A stretch of 64,000 nt of DNA from JAODBJ01 sp963782465. GTDB lineage: Bacteria; Actinomycetota; Acidimicrobiia; IMCC26256; PALSA-610. The stretch lies in contig CAWAJR010000005.1 in assembly GCA_963782465.1 (NCBI GenBank), positions 1 to 64,000 of the forward strand. Direction: 5' to 3'. Shown here piece by piece: positions 43,308 through 51,906 of this stretch; position 1 is the stretch's first letter, and every line of letters starts with the position of its first letter. The position numbers and the translations under genes are program-made. The notes under the pieces were generated by a model, which worked only from the letters and a program-made list of their open reading frames with translations, was not told the origin of the DNA and did not search any database.

Positions 43308-45043
43308 TCAGCTCGACCGCGGCGCGGCGAGCGCGGCATCGACCGCGGCCCACAACGCGCGGTGCCGCTCGACGCTGCGCGACTGGTCGACGTCGACGAC
43401 CAACACGTGCACGCCGCCGCGATGCACGGCATCCTTCAGCGCGGCCGGCAGGTCGGCCGCGCCGTGCACGCGGCTCGCGGGGGCACCGTGCGCCTCCGCC
43501 ACCGCGACAAGGTCGACCGGTTGCGGCGTCGCGAACAACTGGTCGAAGACCGCCGCCTCGAGCGCGTCGCGCTGCGGAAGGTACGAGAAGATCCCGCCGC
43601 CGGCATTGTCGACCACGACGAACGTCGCGCCGGCGCCGCGCTCGGCCGCGCCGAGCAGCCCGTTCACGTCGTGGAGGAAGCACAGGTCGCCGAGCAGCGC
43701 GACGGTCGGCGAGCGGGTGCCGAAGGCGACCCCGAGCGTCGTGGAGACGAAACCGTCGATGCCGTTGGCACCGCGGTTCGCGTGCACCGTGATCGCGCGG
43801 GGTTCCATCGTCCATTCGAGTGCGCGCACCGCGAGACTCGACGCGACGACGAGCTGGCCTCCGTCGGGTACGTGGGCCGCCACATCACGTGCGATGCGCG
43901 CTTCACAGGTGACGTCGCCGGTGGCGAGCAGCGCGTCGAGCGCGCCGCGGGCGATGGCGTCGGCGCGCTGCCACCGTTCTCGCGTCGCGGCCGGAGGGTG
44001 CCCGGCCAGCAGCGTCGCCGTCGCGTCGAGCAACGCGCCCGGATCGACGACCATCCGGTGCGACGCGGAACGGGAGGGATCGAGCCAGCCTCCGTGCGGG
44101 TCGACCAGCACCGATGGCACCGGTTCGAGCCACTGGTTCGCGATCTTGCTGGTGAGCGGGGCGCCCAACCGCACCGCGAGTTCGGGTCGCTCGGACGCCG
44201 CGAACGCCGGCGAGCGAAGGAGCGCTTCGTACATGCTGACGGCGCCGGGGCCCGGCGCGTGTTCGACACCGCGTCGGCGAGCACCGGCCAACCGGCCGCG
44301 GCCGCGAACCGTTCGAGCGGGCCGGCCCGCACCCCCGCCCCGAACCCGGCGACGATCACGCCGTCGCGCCGGTCGCGCAGGTCGCGCACGAGCGCGGCGA
44401 GGCGGGCGGCGGCTTCGTCGGGGTCGGCGGTGGGCGCGGTCGTCGTCGTCACGAACGGTTCTCCGCCCTCGCGGCCCGGCGCGTCGACCAACGGGTCGCC
44501 GGTCGGGACCAACGGTTCGCGGAAGGCCAGGTTGAGATGCACGGGGCCGGGCGGCGACGCGGTCGTGGCCGCGAGCGCGCGGCAGGCCATCGTTCGCCAG
44601 CGGGCACCCGCGCCGGGCCGGTCTTCGGGCGGGCCGGGATCGTGCGCCCACCGGGTCGCGTTGCCGTAGAGGTTCACCTGCTCGATCGTCTGCGGCGCGC
44701 CCACACCGTGCAGTTCGGTCGGGCGATCGGCCGTGCACACGAGCATCGGGACGCGAGCGTGGTGGGCTTCGACCACTGCGGGATGGAAGTTCGCGGCCGC
44801 CGTCCCGGAGGTGCAGCACAGCACGGCGGGGCGCCCCGTCGCCTTGGCCAAGCCGAGCGCGAAGAACGCGGCCGACCGCTCGTCGAGCACGACGTGCAGG
44901 TGGATGCGGTCGTTGCGGGCGAGCGCGAGCACGAGCGGTGTCGAACGCGACCCGGGCGCGATCACGGCCTGGTCGACCCCGCCCCGCACCCATTCGTCGA
45001 CCAGGGCGTTCGCGAATGCGGTGTTGGCGTCGCGAGAATGCAT
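43308..45043 (-). CDS. menD: SEPHCHC synthase (2-oxoglutarate decarboxylase), frameshifted
   Basis: A 578-residue ThDP enzyme that adds succinic semialdehyde-ThDP to isochorismate. N-terminal features are DQAVIAPGSRSTPLVLALAR, the catalytic Glu in VVLDERSAAFFALGLAKATG, and TSGTAAANFHPAVVEAHHAR. C-terminal features are NRGANGIDGFVSTTLGVAFG and ALLGDLCFLHDVNGLL with VVDNAGGGIFSYLPQ. The frame breaks at about 44260: SNTR joins to APGPGAVSMYEALLR when one base is added. Its ATG is two bases from the divergent menH start. Confidence 0.88.
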
Positions 45044-45045
45044 CA

Positions 45046-45753
45046 GTGACGAACCTCGTGCTGGTGCCGGGCTTCACGCAGACCGCGTCGTCGTGGGACG
45101 CCGTACGCGCCGCGCTCGACCCCCGTTACGACGCGCACGCCATCGACGTGCCCGACGCCGGCTCGTTCGCGGCGACCGCGGCCGCGATCGGCGACGCGGC
45201 CGGCCGGGCGGTCTACTGCGGCTACTCGATGGGCGGGCGCCTGTGCCTGCGGCTGGCGCTCGATCGGCCCGACCTCGTCGCCGGCCTCGTCGTGGTCAGC
45301 GCGAACGCGGGCATCGAAGACGCGGCGGTGCGCGCCGAACGCGTCGCGAGCGACGAGGAACTGGCGCGCTTCGTGGAGGCCCACGGCGTCGATGCGTTCC
45401 TCGAACGCTGGCTCGCGCAGCCGTTGTTCGCGGGTGTACCGGCCGACGCCCCGGGGATCGCCGAACGGCGTTCGCTCACCGCACCGTTCGTCGCCCACTG
45501 CCTGCGAGACCTCGGTGCCGGGACGATGGCGTCGATGTGGGACGACCTGCCGGGGTTGTCGATGCCGGTGGCCGTCGTGTGGGGCGAGCGCGACACGAAG
45601 TACGAGCGAATCGGCCGGCTGCTCGCGCACGCGATCCCGCGAACGATCACATTCGCGGTGGAACGCTGCGGCCACGCGGTACCGCTCGAACGGCCTGATG
45701 CGATGGCACAGGCCATCGACGCCTTCGTCGCCTCGCTCGACGCCGACGGTTGA
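45046..45753 (+). CDS. menH: SHCHC synthase-like alpha/beta hydrolase
   Basis: A 235-residue alpha/beta hydrolase that would remove pyruvate from SEPHCHC. The oxyanion region is LVPGFTQTASSWDAV, the nucleophile Ser sits in VYCGYSMGGRLCLRLAL, and the catalytic His is in VERCGHAVPLERPDAM. The start is GTG 45046. The gene is divergent from menD, with only two bases between the two start codons. Confidence 0.85.
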   Translation: MTNLVLVPGFTQTASSWDAVRAALDPRYDAHAIDVPDAGSFAATAAAIGDAAGRAVYCGYSMGGRLCLRLALDRPDLVAGLVVVSANAGIEDAAVRAERVASDEELARFVEAHGVDAFLERWLAQPLFAGVPADAPGIAERRSLTAPFVAHCLRDLGAGTMASMWDDLPGLSMPVAVVWGERDTKYERIGRLLAHAIPRTITFAVERCGHAVPLERPDAMAQAIDAFVASLDADG

Positions 45754-45766
45754 CGCGGTCACACGC

Positions 45767-46639
45767 TTACGCGATCGCGAGGCCGAGGGCGAGGAGCGCG
45801 CCGAGCACCACTTCGAGCAACGACGTCGCGACGAGCACCGCGATGAGCCGGGGCGGAGCGACGTCGGGTTCCCGCACGGTACGCACCGGCCTGAGGGCGA
45901 GTGCGAACGCGGCCAGCGCGATCAGCGCGGGCGGTTGCAGCACACCGATGGCGATCGTGCTCACGAGCGCGCCGGCGATACATGCGGCGTAGAGGTTCTT
46001 GGTTGCCGGCTTGCCGACGCGGACCGCGAGGGTCTTCTTCCCGGCGATGCGATCGGTGTCGACGTCGCGCAGGTTGTTGACGAGCAATACCGCGCACGCG
46101 ATCAAGCCCAACGCGACCGAACCCCACCAGCCTTCCGCGGGCACGTGGCGGTGCTGCACGTAGGCCGAACCGGCCGTCGCGACGAAACCGAAGAACACGA
46201 GCACCGCGAGTTCGCCGAAGCCGCTGTAGCCGTAGGGCTTCGGGCCGCCGGTGTAGAACGCGGCCGCCGCGATCGAGCACACGCCCACCACGAGCAACCA
46301 CGGGTTCACGACGATCGACAACACGCCGCCGACCACCGCGGCGACGCCGAACGATGCCAGCGCGGCGTTGCGCACCGCGGCCGGGGACGCGATCCCCGTC
46401 GCGGTGAGGCGGAGCGGCCCGCGGCGTTCGGCGTCGGTGCCGCGGATGCCGTCGGAGTAGTCGTTCGCGTAGTTCACCCCCACCTGCAACGAGAGGCCCA
46501 CGGCGAGCGCGGCCGCGCACCGCCACCAGCGCACCGGCCCGCCGAGCGACGCCGCCGCGGTACCGACGAGCACCGGTGCGACCGCGACCCCCAGCGTGCG
46601 CGGCCGAGCCCCCTCGTACCACTCCCGTGCCGTCGTCAC
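45767..46639 (-). CDS. menA: 1,4-dihydroxy-2-naphthoate polyprenyltransferase
   Basis: A 290-residue UbiA-family membrane prenyltransferase that joins the polyprenyl tail to DHNA. The first motif is NYANDYSDGIRGTDAERRGP, followed by a TATGIASPAAV stretch; the second is NNLRDVDTDRIAGKKTLAVR. About eight hydrophobic segments are visible. GTG 46639 is chosen; a TTG at 46693 would extend it through the AGCGAGCG repeat, which is unlikely. It ends 14 bases from the end of menH. Confidence 0.9.
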   Translation of the reverse strand: MTTAREWYEGARPRTLGVAVAPVLVGTAAASLGGPVRWWRCAAALAVGLSLQVGVNYANDYSDGIRGTDAERRGPLRLTATGIASPAAVRNAALASFGVAAVVGGVLSIVVNPWLLVVGVCSIAAAAFYTGGPKPYGYSGFGELAVLVFFGFVATAGSAYVQHRHVPAEGWWGSVALGLIACAVLLVNNLRDVDTDRIAGKKTLAVRVGKPATKNLYAACIAGALVSTIAIGVLQPPALIALAAFALALRPVRTVREPDVAPPRLIAVLVATSLLEVVLGALLALGLAIA

Positions 46640-46660
46640 GCGCGCCCGCACGAGGTGCGG

Positions 46661-46743
46661 TGAGCGAGCGTCAGCGAGCGAACTCGCCAGCAAGTGAGCG
46701 GAGCGACGAGCCCCCTGGGCGAGGAGCGACCGAGCGAGCGAGA
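46661..46743. repeat. Low-complexity GAGCGA-rich intergenic stretch
   Basis: Forms of GAGCGA and AGCGAGCG occur repeatedly over about 80 bases between menA and menB, with no uniform unit or spacing. It is a compositionally simple spacer and may fold on itself, but no clear terminator stem was found. Confidence 0.5.
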
Positions 46744-46745
46744 CA

Positions 46746-47605
46746 TCAAGGCCGCTTGGGGAAGCGGTCGAAGGCGGGTTTGCGCTTCTCGAGGTACGCG
46801 TTCTTGCCTTCTTGGGCCTCTTCGCTCATGTAGTAGAGCAACGTCGCGTCGCCGGCGAGTTGCTGGATGCCGGCGAGGCCGTCGTCGGCCGCGTTCATCG
46901 ACGCCTTGATCATGCGGAGCGCGAGCGGGCTGTGCGTGAGCATGCGCCGGCACCACGCGACGGTCTCCTCTTCCAGCGCGGCGAGCGGCACGACCTTGTT
47001 GACGAGGCCCATGTCGAGCGCGGCTTGCGCGTCGTACTGCTCGCAGAGGAACCAGATCTCACGCGCCTTCTTCTGCCCGACGCTGCGCGCGAGCAGGCCG
47101 GAGCCGTACCCGCCGTCGAACGAGCCGACCCGCGGCCCGGTCTGGCCGAAGCGGGCGTTGTCGGCGGCGATCGTGAGGTCGCACACGACGTGCAGCACGT
47201 GACCGCCGCCGATGGCGTACCCGGCGACCATCGCGACCACCGGCTTCGGGCAGCGGCGGATCTGCACCTGGAGGTCGAGCACGTTGAGGCGCCCGACGCC
47301 CTTGTCGTCGCGGTAGCCGTCGTCGCCGCGGACTCGCTGGTCGCCGCCGGAACAGAACGCGTCGGCCCCTCCCCGGTGAGGACGATCACGCCGATCGCGG
47401 GGTCGTCGCGCGCGGCGTCGAACGCGTCGCGCAGTTCGAACAGCGTGCGGGGCCGGAACGCGTTGCGCACCTCGGGACGGTTGATCGTGATCTTGGCGAT
47501 ACCCTCCGCCGTCTCGTAGCGGATGTCGCTGAAGGCACTGTCGCCCGGCTTCCAGTCGGCGCCGGGACGGATCGTGCGAGGGCTGGTTTCCATGGGCAAG
47601 GTCAT
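46746..47605 (-). CDS. menB: 1,4-dihydroxy-2-naphthoyl-CoA synthase, frameshifted
   Basis: An approximately 287-residue crotonase-fold enzyme that closes the second ring of menaquinone. It is identified by the MenB-specific stretch FGQTGPRVGSFDGGYGSGLL and the end ending FPKRP. The oxyanion hole is in DAFCSGGDQRV, and VAGYAIGGGHVLHVVCDLTI follows. The frame breaks at about 47362: adding one base after LTGEGP gives DAFCSGGDQ. ATG 47605 is used. The operator at 47627-47642 lies just upstream, shared with divergent menE. Confidence 0.9.
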
Positions 47606-47626
47606 CCTGCAGGTGCGAACAATGCT

Positions 47627-47642
47627 GGGAGTGAACACTCCC
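47627..47642. promoter_or_regulatory. GGGAGTG-AA-CACTCCC operator between menB and menE
   Basis: A 7-2-7 inverted repeat in the divergent menB/menE promoter, 21 bases before menB and 13 bases before menE. It shares the GGAGTGAWCACTCC core with the MerR operator at 40601-40630, so the MerR protein probably controls both genes. Confidence 0.7.
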
Positions 47643-47655
47643 ACGGTAGTGCCGG

Positions 47656-48837
47656 GTGCCTGAGCCCGCCGAAGCGGCAGGGGCCCCGCTCGTCGCGGTG
47701 ATCGGCCGCGGCGCCCCGGTGGCCCGGGCCGCGATCGCGGCGTGGGAGGCGGGCGAGGCGATCTGGCCGGTCGACCCGGGGCTCCCGGGACCGGCGCGCC
47801 GCGACTTGTTCGAACGGCTCCGCCCGACCCACGTCGTCGAGGACGGCGAGCGCGCGTCCCGGGCCGGTGGCGTGCCGGTGGCAAGCGGTACCGCCGCGGT
47901 GATGGTCACGTCGGGCACGACGGGCGCGCCGAAGGGTGTGGAGCTGACCCGGGCCGGGCTCGAGACGATGGGGCGCGGGTACAGCGCCGGGCTCGGCGCG
48001 ACCACCGCCGACCGCTGGCTCGCCTGCCTGCCGCTGCACCACGTCGCGGGGCTCGCGATCGTCGCCCACGCGTGGGTCACGGGCGTTCCGTGGACCGCGC
48101 ACCCGACGTTCGACCTCGACGCGGTCGCGCGTTCGCCCCGCACCGAGGGCACCACGATCGTGTCGCTCGTGCCCACCACGCTGCGCCGGTTGCTCGACGC
48201 CGGCGCACCCTTGCACGAGTACCGCTGCCTGGTGGTGGGTGGCGCGCCGTGCCCGCCGTCGTTGCGGGCACGAGCCGAAGCCACCGGCGCGACCGTCGTC
48301 GACGCGTACGGCCTCACCGAGACGTGGGGCGGTTTCGCCCTCGACGGCCGGCCGAACGCGGGCGCAGAAGTCGCGCTCGCCGACGACGGCGAACTGCTGG
48401 TGCGCGGCGCGATGGTGATGCGCGGCTACCGCTTCGCGCCGGGCGAGACGGCGACGACGCTCGACGGTGGATGGCTGCGCACCGGCGACATCGCGACGAT
48501 CACCGACGGCATCGTGCGGGTCGTCGATCGCAAGAAGGACCTCATCATCAGCGGCGGCGTGAACGTGAGCCCGACGCGCGTCGAGGCCGTACTGGCGACC
48601 CATCCCGGCGTCGCCGACGTGTGCGTGATCGGGGCGCCCGACGACGAATGGGGCGAACGGGTGGTCGCGGTCGTCGTGCCGGCGCCGGGCCCGGCCGGCC
48701 CTCCGAACCTCGACTCCCTGCGTGCCTACGCGCGCGATCAATTGCGCGCGGCCGACCTCCCGCACGAGCTGCGGGTCGTCGAGGAGATCCCCCGCAGCGG
48801 GGGCGGCAAGGCGTTACGCCGGTTACTCCGCGACTGA
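47656..48837 (+). CDS. menE: o-Succinylbenzoate-CoA ligase
   Basis: A 393-residue AMP-forming ligase, shorter than usual for the superfamily but typical for MenE. The P-loop is VMVTSGTTGAPKGVELTRAG, with DRWLACLPLHHVAGLAIVAH, YGLTETWGG, DGGWLRTGDIATITDG and the Lys segment PRSGGGKALRRLL. It makes OSB-CoA, the substrate of MenB. It starts at GTG 47656, and is divergent from menB through a shared operator. The substrate assignment rests on context and length. Confidence 0.85.
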   Translation: MPEPAEAAGAPLVAVIGRGAPVARAAIAAWEAGEAIWPVDPGLPGPARRDLFERLRPTHVVEDGERASRAGGVPVASGTAAVMVTSGTTGAPKGVELTRAGLETMGRGYSAGLGATTADRWLACLPLHHVAGLAIVAHAWVTGVPWTAHPTFDLDAVARSPRTEGTTIVSLVPTTLRRLLDAGAPLHEYRCLVVGGAPCPPSLRARAEATGATVVDAYGLTETWGGFALDGRPNAGAEVALADDGELLVRGAMVMRGYRFAPGETATTLDGGWLRTGDIATITDGIVRVVDRKKDLIISGGVNVSPTRVEAVLATHPGVADVCVIGAPDDEWGERVVAVVVPAPGPAGPPNLDSLRAYARDQLRAADLPHELRVVEEIPRSGGGKALRRLLRD

Positions 48838-48896
48838 CGCACGACGAACATCGTGCACCTCGACGCCGAGGGCCGGATTCGACGCCGACGGGCAGT

Positions 48897-49313
48897 TCAT
48901 CGACGCCCGACCGTGCCCTCGCCGCCACCGCCCGGGTCGGCCGCGTCGCTCGCGTCGCGCAGCGCCTCCTTCCACGTCCGGAAGCGGGTATGCGACGCGC
49001 CGTCGGCCGAGACACCGTTGCCGGTTCCGTCGGCGAACAGCCGGAAGGTGTACCGATCGCCGAAGTCGCCGGCGTTGATCGCGAGGTACCGGGCGTCGCC
49101 GTGCGAGGGCGGACCGGCCCGCCACAAGAGGTACCGACCGATCCGGCGCAGGTACGCGACGAGCGGGATGCCGAGGTCGGCGCCGAGCGACAGCAGCTCG
49201 GGCGGCGCTTCCGCCCACCGGGTCGCGGGAATCAGGTATTCGCGCTGCGGCGTGGGCGGAAGTTCACCGGTGTGGTACGTGCGTTCGACGGGCGGTCGGT
49301 CAGCGGCGGGCAT
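48897..49313 (-). CDS. Hypothetical protein
   Basis: A 138-residue protein I do not recognise. It is Pro-rich at the start, with YLIPATRWAEAPPELLSLGA, a YLRRIGRYLLWRAG segment, and FRTWKEALRDASDAADPGG near the end. No signal peptide or membrane segment is visible. It is convergent with menE; a short inverted repeat, GCACGA...TCGTGC, at 48839-48856 lies between them. Confidence 0.6.
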   Translation of the reverse strand: MPAADRPPVERTYHTGELPPTPQREYLIPATRWAEAPPELLSLGADLGIPLVAYLRRIGRYLLWRAGPPSHGDARYLAINAGDFGDRYTFRLFADGTGNGVSADGASHTRFRTWKEALRDASDAADPGGGGEGTVGRR

Positions 49314-49402
49314 GGGTCACTCCGCTCATGGTCGCGTGGCGCTTCGCGCGAGCGGACCTCCGCTCCGTTCCTACCGGCATTGCGTGCCATCATCGCAGGC
49401 TG

Positions 49403-50405
49403 ATGAAGGTCGCCGATCTCCAGACACCCGCGCTCGTCGTCGACGGCCCGACGTTCGACGCCAACATCGCGACGATGGCCGACGCGCTCCCCGGGACGCG
49501 GCTGCGCCCGCACGTCAAGGCGCACAAGTGCACCGAACTCGCTCGCCACCAGTTCGCGGCCGGCCATCACTCCTTCACCTGCGCGACGCCGCGCGAGGTC
49601 ATCGGCATGGCCGGTGCCGGGCTCGGCGAAGACCTTCTCCTCGCGAACGAGACGCTCGACCCGTTGCGGTTGCGCGCGATGGCCGACTGCGGTGGGCGGG
49701 TGACCGTGGCGGTCGATTCCGACACGACCATCTCGGCCGCGGCCGCGAACGGAATCACGGAAGTGCTCGTCGACGTGAACGTAGGCCTGCCCCGCTGCGG
49801 TTGCGCGCCCGACGACGCGGCCCGGCTCGCCGACACCGCCCGCGCGGGGGCTCGACGTGCGCGGCGTGATGGGGTACGAGGGCCATGCGTACGCGTACAC
49901 CGAACGGGCCGATCGCGCGAAGACGACCGAGACCGCGATGCAGCTGCTGCTCGGCGCGCACGAGAAGGTCGGCGGCACGATCGTCTCCGCCGGCGCGACC
50001 GGTACCTACGACCTGAACCGTTGGGCCACCGAGATCCAAGCCGGGTCGTACGCGTTGATGGACCAGGCCTTCGCACCGCTCGTCCCCGCCTTCCGGCCCG
50101 CCCTCTACATCCTCGCGACGGTGATCAGCGTCTCGAGCGGGTACGCGGTCGCCGACTGCGGATTGAAGGCCCTCGGGATGGACCACGGCAACCCCACGAT
50201 CGACGGCGCGAGGGTGTTGCTCGTCTCCGACGAGCACGTCACGTTCCGGCCCACTTCCGCGGTGGAACCCGGCGACCACGTCGCGGTATGGCCTGCGCAC
50301 GTCGACCCGACCGTCGCGTACCACGAGCGCATGCACGTCGCCGGGAGTACGGGCGCCGGCGCCGCGGTGCTCGACACCTGGGAAGTCGACCTCCGCGGTT
50401 GGTGA
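49403..50405 (+). CDS. D-threonine aldolase-like PLP enzyme, frameshifted
   Basis: An approximately 334-residue fold-III PLP enzyme of the D-threonine aldolase/D-serine dehydratase (DSD1) group. The PLP Lys is in LRPHVKAHKCTELARHQFAA. The C-terminal metal site reads WPAHVDPTV: His-x-Asp, as in D-threonine aldolases, where D-serine dehydratases have His-x-Cys. The frame breaks in the G-run at 49846-49850, which has one base too many, joining DTARAG to LDVRGVMGYEGHAY. It precedes the amidase pair, fitting amino-acid or amide breakdown. Confidence 0.8.
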
Positions 50406-50459
50406 CGCGCCCGGCCGGCACCTAGACCTGACGGTGCCGCGCGACCTACCGTGCGCGGC

Positions 50460-51896
50460 ATGCCCGACGATCTCGCGACACTCGACGCCACGGCGCAGGC
50501 CGATCTCGTTCGCCGCAAGGAGGTGTCGCCCCTCGAATTGGTCGACGCGGCCATCGAACGCGCCGAACGCGTCAACGGCGAGCTTCACGCGATCATCCAC
50601 CCGCTCTACGACCAGGCGCGTGAACGCGCGCGGGCCGACCTCCCCGACGGGCCGTTCCGCGGCGTTCCGATCGTGTTCAAAGACCTCCTCTGCGCGGTCG
50701 AGGGCGATCCGTACAACGAAGGCATGAAGTTCCTGAAGGACGCCGGCTACCGCGCCGACCACACCGACAATCTCGCCCGGCGCTACCTCGAAGCCGGCTT
50801 CGTGTGCATCGGGCGCACCAACGCACCCGAACTGGGGATCGTGCCGACCACCGAACCGCTCGCGCACGGCCCGACGCGCAACCCGTGGGACCTCACCCGC
50901 ACCACGGGCGGGTCGAGTGGCGGGTCGGCCGCGTCGGTGGCGAGCGGCATCGTGCCCGTCGCGCACGCGAACGACGGCGGGGGGTCGATCCGCATCCCGG
51001 CCAGTTGCTGCGGCCTCGTCGGCCTGAAGCCTTCGCGCGGTCGCACCTCGCTCGGTCCCGACTTCGACGAACTCGGATCGCCGCTCAACGTGGAACTGTG
51101 CGTGAGCCGCAGCGTGCGCGACACCGCCGGGGTACTCGACGCCGTCCGGCAACCGTTCCCGGGCGACACGGTGATCGCGCCCGCGCCCGTACGGCCGTTC
51201 CGCGAGGAAATCGGTGCCGACCCGGGCCGCCTCCGGATCGGCATGATGACTGCGAACCCGCTCGAGACGGGCGCAGTCGACGCCGACTGCGTGACCGCGG
51301 CCGAGCAGACCGCGGCTCTGCTCGAGTCGCTCGGCCACGAGGTCTCGACCGACTGGCCGAAGGCGTTCGCCGATCCTTCGCTGGTGAACAGCTTCACCGC
51401 GTTGTGGTCGTCGACGGTGCTGTGGAACCTGAAGTACTGGGAGACGAAGACCGGCCGCGAGATCACCGCCGACGACGTCGAACCGCTCACGTGGACGCTC
51501 GCCGACATGGGCCGGTCGCTCACCGCGCTGCAGCTCCTCGACGCGTACCATGCGGTGAACGAGTTCACGGTGGCGACGGCCGCGTGGTGGGAAGACCACG
51601 ACCTCCTGCTCACCCCGACCCTTGGTGAGGTCCCGGTACCGCTCGGCACGTTCCACACGCCGGAGGAACCGATCCTCGGTTACATCCGGGCCGCGACGTT
51701 CGTGCCGTTCACGCCGCCCTTCAACGTCACCGGGCAACCGGCGATCTCGTTGCCGCTCCACTGGAACGACGCAGGCCTCCCGATCGGCAGCCAGCTCGTC
51801 GCCGCGTACGGACGCGAAGACCTGCTCCTACGAGTCGCCGCGCAGTGCGAGCAGGCCCGCCCGTGGGCGCAGCGCCGCCCGCCGGTGCACGCGTAG
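50460..51896 (+). CDS. Amidase (amidase-signature family), first of pair
   Basis: A 478-residue amidase. The Ser-cisSer-Lys triad is visible: Lys in VPIVFKDLLCAVEG, the cis-Ser and nucleophile Ser in TTGGSSGGSAASVASGIVPV, with GGGSIRIPASCCGLVGLKPS after. It hydrolyses amide bonds. The ATG 50460 was used. Its 3' neighbour starts 10 bases on and is a paralogue with an almost identical N-terminus (PDDLATLDATAQA). No gatB or gatC gene is nearby, so it is not GatA. Confidence 0.88.
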   Translation: MPDDLATLDATAQADLVRRKEVSPLELVDAAIERAERVNGELHAIIHPLYDQARERARADLPDGPFRGVPIVFKDLLCAVEGDPYNEGMKFLKDAGYRADHTDNLARRYLEAGFVCIGRTNAPELGIVPTTEPLAHGPTRNPWDLTRTTGGSSGGSAASVASGIVPVAHANDGGGSIRIPASCCGLVGLKPSRGRTSLGPDFDELGSPLNVELCVSRSVRDTAGVLDAVRQPFPGDTVIAPAPVRPFREEIGADPGRLRIGMMTANPLETGAVDADCVTAAEQTAALLESLGHEVSTDWPKAFADPSLVNSFTALWSSTVLWNLKYWETKTGREITADDVEPLTWTLADMGRSLTALQLLDAYHAVNEFTVATAAWWEDHDLLLTPTLGEVPVPLGTFHTPEEPILGYIRAATFVPFTPPFNVTGQPAISLPLHWNDAGLPIGSQLVAAYGREDLLLRVAAQCEQARPWAQRRPPVHA

Positions 51897-51906
51897 GCAC
51901 CCGTTC

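Noticed and set aside
46661..46743. CRISPR or regular tandem repeat
   Set aside because: GAGCGA-like words recur without a fixed unit length or spacing, so it is only low-complexity spacer.
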